Of a DNA stretch of 64,000 bases, positions 61,066-64,000 are shown piece after piece. The number at the start of each line of letters is the position of its first letter. Position 1 is the first letter of the stretch. The DNA is from Ptiloglossa arizonensis (lineage: Eukaryota > Arthropoda > Insecta > Hymenoptera > Colletidae). The notes under the pieces were generated by a model that searched no databases, was not told the DNA's origin, and worked only from the letters and a program-made list of their open reading frames with translations. The translations under genes were made by a program, and so were the position numbers. Location of the stretch: the NCBI RefSeq assembly GCF_051014685.1, contig NW_027478600.1, positions 372,001 to 436,000 of the forward strand, written 5' to 3'.

Positions 61066-62988
61066 CAAATAACTAGAATGGCCTAGGGGAAAAGCACACA
61101 TACCGTTGTAATTGGGCGAGTTTTTACGTTCAGATGCAGCAGAAATTTTGCGGATTAGTCAATCCGTTCGCGAGATGTGGCAGTTTGTAGGTAAGAAACG
61201 CTTGAGAAACTCAAAATTTTCCCAGCTCTGATGCTCGAAACGAATAACTAGAATGGCCTAGGGGAAAAGTACACATACCGTTGTAATTGGGCGAGTTTCT
61301 ACGTTCAGATGCAACAGAAATTTTGCGGATTGGTCAATCCTTTCGCGAGATGTGGCAGTTTGTAGGTAAGAAACGCTTGAGAAACTCAAAATTATCGCAG
61401 TTCTGATGCTCGAAACGAATAACTAGAACGGCCTGGGGGAAAAGTACTCATACCGTTGTAATCGGGCGAGTATCTACTTTCAGATTCAACAGAAATTTCG
61501 CGGATTGGTCAATCCGTTCGCGAGATATGGCAGTCTGGATGTAAGAAACGCATGAGAAACTCAAAATTTTCGAAGTTCTGATGCTCGAAATGAATAACTA
61601 GAACGGCATAGGGGAAAAGTACGCATACCGTTGTAATCGGGCGAGTTTCTACTTTCAGATGCAACAGAAATTTTGCGGATTGGTCAATCCGTTCGCGAGA
61701 TATGGCAGTTGGGGGGTAAGAAACGCTTGAGTAACACAAAATTTTCGCAGTTCTGATGCTCGAAACGAATAACTAGAACGGCCTAGGGGAAAAGTGCGCA
61801 TACCGTTGTAATCGAGCGAGTTTCTACTTTCAGATGCAACAGAAATTTTGCGGATTCGTGAATCCGTTCGCGAGGTATGGCAGTTTGGAGGTAAGAAACG
61901 CTTGAGAAACTCAAAATTTGCGCAGCTCTGATGCTCGAAACGAATAACTAGAATGGCCTAGGGGAAAAGTACTCATACCGTTGTAATCGGGCGAGTATCT
62001 ACTTTCAGATTCAACAGAAATTTCGCGGATTGATCTATCCCTTCGCGAGATATGGCAGTTTGGAGGTAAGAAACGCTTGAGAAACTCAAAATTTTCGCAG
62101 TCTGATGCCCGAAACGAATAACTAGAACGGCCTAGGGGAAAATTACGCATACCGTTGTAATCGGGCGAGTTTCTACTTTCAGATGCAACCGAAATTTTGC
62201 GGATTGGTCAATCCGTTCGCGAGATATGGCAGTTGGGGGGTAAGAAACGCTTGAGTAACTCAAAATTTTCGCAGTTCTGATGCTCGAAACGAATAACTAG
62301 AACGGCCTAGGGGAAAAGTGCGCATACCGTTGTAATCGGGCGAGTTTCTACTTTCAGATGCAACAGAAATTTTACGGATTGGTGAACCCGTTCGCGAGAT
62401 ATGGCAGTTTGGAGTTAAGAAACGCTTGAGAAACTCAAAATTTTCGAAGTTCTGATGCTCGAAATGAATAACTAGAACGGCCTAGGGGAAAAGTACGCAT
62501 ACCGTTGTAATCGGGCGAGTTTCTACTTTCAGATGCAACAGAAATTTTGCGGATTGGTCAATCCGTTCGCGAGATATGGCAGTTGGGGGGTAAGAAACGC
62601 TTGAGTAACACAAAATTTTCGCAGTTCTGATGCTCGAAACGAATAACTAGAACGGCCTAGGGGAAAAGTGCGCATACCGTTGTAATCGAGCGAGTTTCTA
62701 CTTTCAGATGCAACAGAAATTTTGCGGATTGGTGAATCCGTTCGCGAGATATGGCAGTTTGGAGGTAAGAAACGCTTGAGAAACTCAAAATTTGCGCAGC
62801 TCTGATGCTCGAAACGAATAACTAGAATGGCCTAGGGGAAAAGTACTCATACCGTTGTAATCGGGCGAGTATCTACTTTCAGATTCAACAGAAATTTCGC
62901 GGATTGATCTATCCCTTCGCGAGATATGGCAGTTTGGAGGTAAGAAACGCTTGAGAAACTCAAAATTTTCGCAGTCTGATGCCCGAAA
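61066..62988 (+). repeat. 11-monomer HOR, copy 1 (1923 bp)
   Basis: Monomers at 61066, 61241, 61416, 61591, 61766 and 61941 recur at 62989, 63164, 63339, 63514, 63689 and 63864. The offset is 1923, eleven monomers less two single-base deletions (GCAGTCTG near 62098 and 62971). Inside it, the trio at 61591 / 61766 / 61941 is also present at 62465 / 62640 / 62815, an offset of about 874. Confidence 0.85.
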
Positions 62989-64000
62989 CGAATAACTAGA
63001 ATGGCCTAGGGGAAAAGCACACATACCGTTGTAATTGGGCGAGTTTTTACGTTCAGATGCAGCAGAAATTTTGCGGATTAGTCAATCCGTTCGCGAGATG
63101 TGGCAGTTTGTAGGTAAGAAACGCTTGAGAAACTCAAAATTTTCCCAGCTCTGATGCTCTTAACGAATAACTAGAATGGCTTAGGGGAAAAGTACACATA
63201 CCGTTGTAATTGGGCGAGTTTCTACGTTCAGATGCAACAGAAATTTTGCGGATTGGTCAATCCTTTCGCGAGATGTGGCAGTTTGTAGGTAAGAAACGCT
63301 TGAGAAACTCAAAATTATCGCAGTTCTGATGCTCGAAACGAATAACTAGAACGGCCTGGGGGAAAAGTACTCATACCGTTGTAATCGGGCGAGTATCTAC
63401 TTTCAGATTCAACAGAAATTTCGCGGATTGGTCAATCCGTTCGCGAGATATGGCAGTCTGGATGTAAGAAACGCATGAGAAACTCAAAATTTTCGAAGTT
63501 CTGATGCTCGAAATGAATAACTAGAACGGCATAGGGGTAAAGTACGCATACCGTTGTAATCGGGCGAGTTTCTACTTTCAGATGCAACAGAAATTTTGCG
63601 GATTGGTCAATCCGTTCGCGAGATATGGCAGTTGGGGGGTAAGAAACGCTTGAGTAACACAAAATTTTCGCAGTTCTGATGCTCGAAACGAATAACTAGA
63701 ACGGCCTAGGGGAAAAGTGCGCATACCGTTGTAATCGAGCGAGTTTCTACTTTCAGATGCAACAGAAATTTTGCGGATTGGTGAATCCGTTCGCGAGGTA
63801 TGGCAGTTTGGAGGTAAGAAACGCTTGAGAAACTCAAAATTTGCGCAGCTCTGATGCTCGAAACGAATAACTAGAATGGCCTATGGGAAAAGTACTCATA
63901 CCGTTGTAATCGGGCGAGTATCTACTTTCAGATTCAACAGAAATTTCGCGGATTGATCTATCCCTTCGCGAGATATGGCAGTTTGGAGGTAAGGAACGCT
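62989..64000 (+). repeat. 11-monomer HOR, copy 2, cut by the window edge
   Basis: Five full monomers and a 137-bp partial one that follow 61066 onward. Differences: CTCTTAACG near 63157 in place of CTCGAAACG, GGCTTAGGGG near 63179, GGGGTAAAG near 63535 and CTATGGG near 63881. The array runs out of the window. Confidence 0.85.

Larger units (their letters stand above)
1..64000 (+). repeat. 175-bp tandem satellite array, entire window
   Basis: Seen: the phase motif CGAATAACTA and its close variants recur every 175 bases from base 1 to the end, giving 365 full monomers and a last partial one from 63864. Every monomer reads in the same direction and no foreign sequence interrupts the array. Monomer types differ by scattered substitutions clustered at a few variable sites: mp 14-20, 31-34, 73-88, 92-99, 122-130, 134-148 and 155-162. 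Known: such arrays in eukaryotes make up centromeric, pericentromeric or subtelomeric heterochromatin. Inferred: a centromere-type location is plausible given the HOR structure, but nothing here proves it. The family is not one I recognise. The plus orientation is arbitrary. Confidence 0.99.

Noticed and set aside
1..64000. CRISPR array
   Set aside because: The repetition is direct and regular, but the unit is 175 bp with no unique spacers between short repeats, and there are no cas genes.
1..64000. Transposable elements, rRNA or tRNA genes, telomeric repeats
   Set aside because: Scanned for breaks in the 175-bp register and for foreign sequence. All phase changes are single-base losses, so no insert is present.

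Overview
The whole 64,000-base window is one uninterrupted eukaryotic satellite-DNA array. It holds 365 complete copies of a 175-bp monomer, plus a 137-bp partial copy at the right edge, all head to tail and in the same orientation. I saw no unique sequence, transposon, RNA gene, inverted block or credible protein gene. Both edges of the window lie inside the array. Long tandem arrays with layered higher-order repeats (HORs) are typical of centromeric or pericentromeric heterochromatin. I do not recognise the family and cannot name the species. The consensus monomer is about 44% GC and holds 13 CpG sites where about 8 are expected from base composition. This is unlike a germline-methylated vertebrate satellite and fits better with an invertebrate or another weakly methylating genome. 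That is inference.

Monomer phase is set here to the motif CGAATAACTA. Monomer positions (mp) of landmarks: an AvrII-type palindrome CCTAGG at mp 17-22; a CENP-B-box-like 17-mer at mp 36-52; a pyrimidine tract ending in CAG at mp 57-68; a 16-bp dyad at mp 86-101; TCGCGA at mp 103-108; a GGTAAG at mp 125-130; and a second dyad, TTGAG-AAA-CTCAA, at mp 137-149. Only about ten monomers differ from 175 bp, and the net length change over the window is minus 12 bases.

Layout. 1-25.5 kb is dominated by a 17-monomer HOR, whose monomer types I call A to Q. It appears as a shortened 10-monomer version (526-2275), 5-monomer versions (2276-6650 and 12598-13472), two full tandem copies (6651-12597), rearranged copies (13473-19943) and a derived 16-monomer tandem pair (19944-25541). 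25.0-27.1 kb holds a 6-monomer pair. 27.1-34.8 kb is a mosaic of older types. 34.8-48.1 kb holds very young HORs: a 15-monomer pair (37442-42691) in which I found only two mismatches, and a 14-monomer pair (43217-48116) with a third relative at 34817. 48.1-51.6 kb is mosaic. 51.6-57 kb holds a different monomer subfamily with 5-monomer duplications. 57-64 kb holds another subfamily that ends in an 11-monomer duplication. The short minus-strand reading frames found across the window (mostly 76 codons) are by-products: they open only where a monomer has lost the in-frame TAG supplied by CCTAGG.

No genes act together here. The biology on view is concerted evolution: unequal exchange and conversion between monomers, with breakpoints that can still be read as hybrid monomers.
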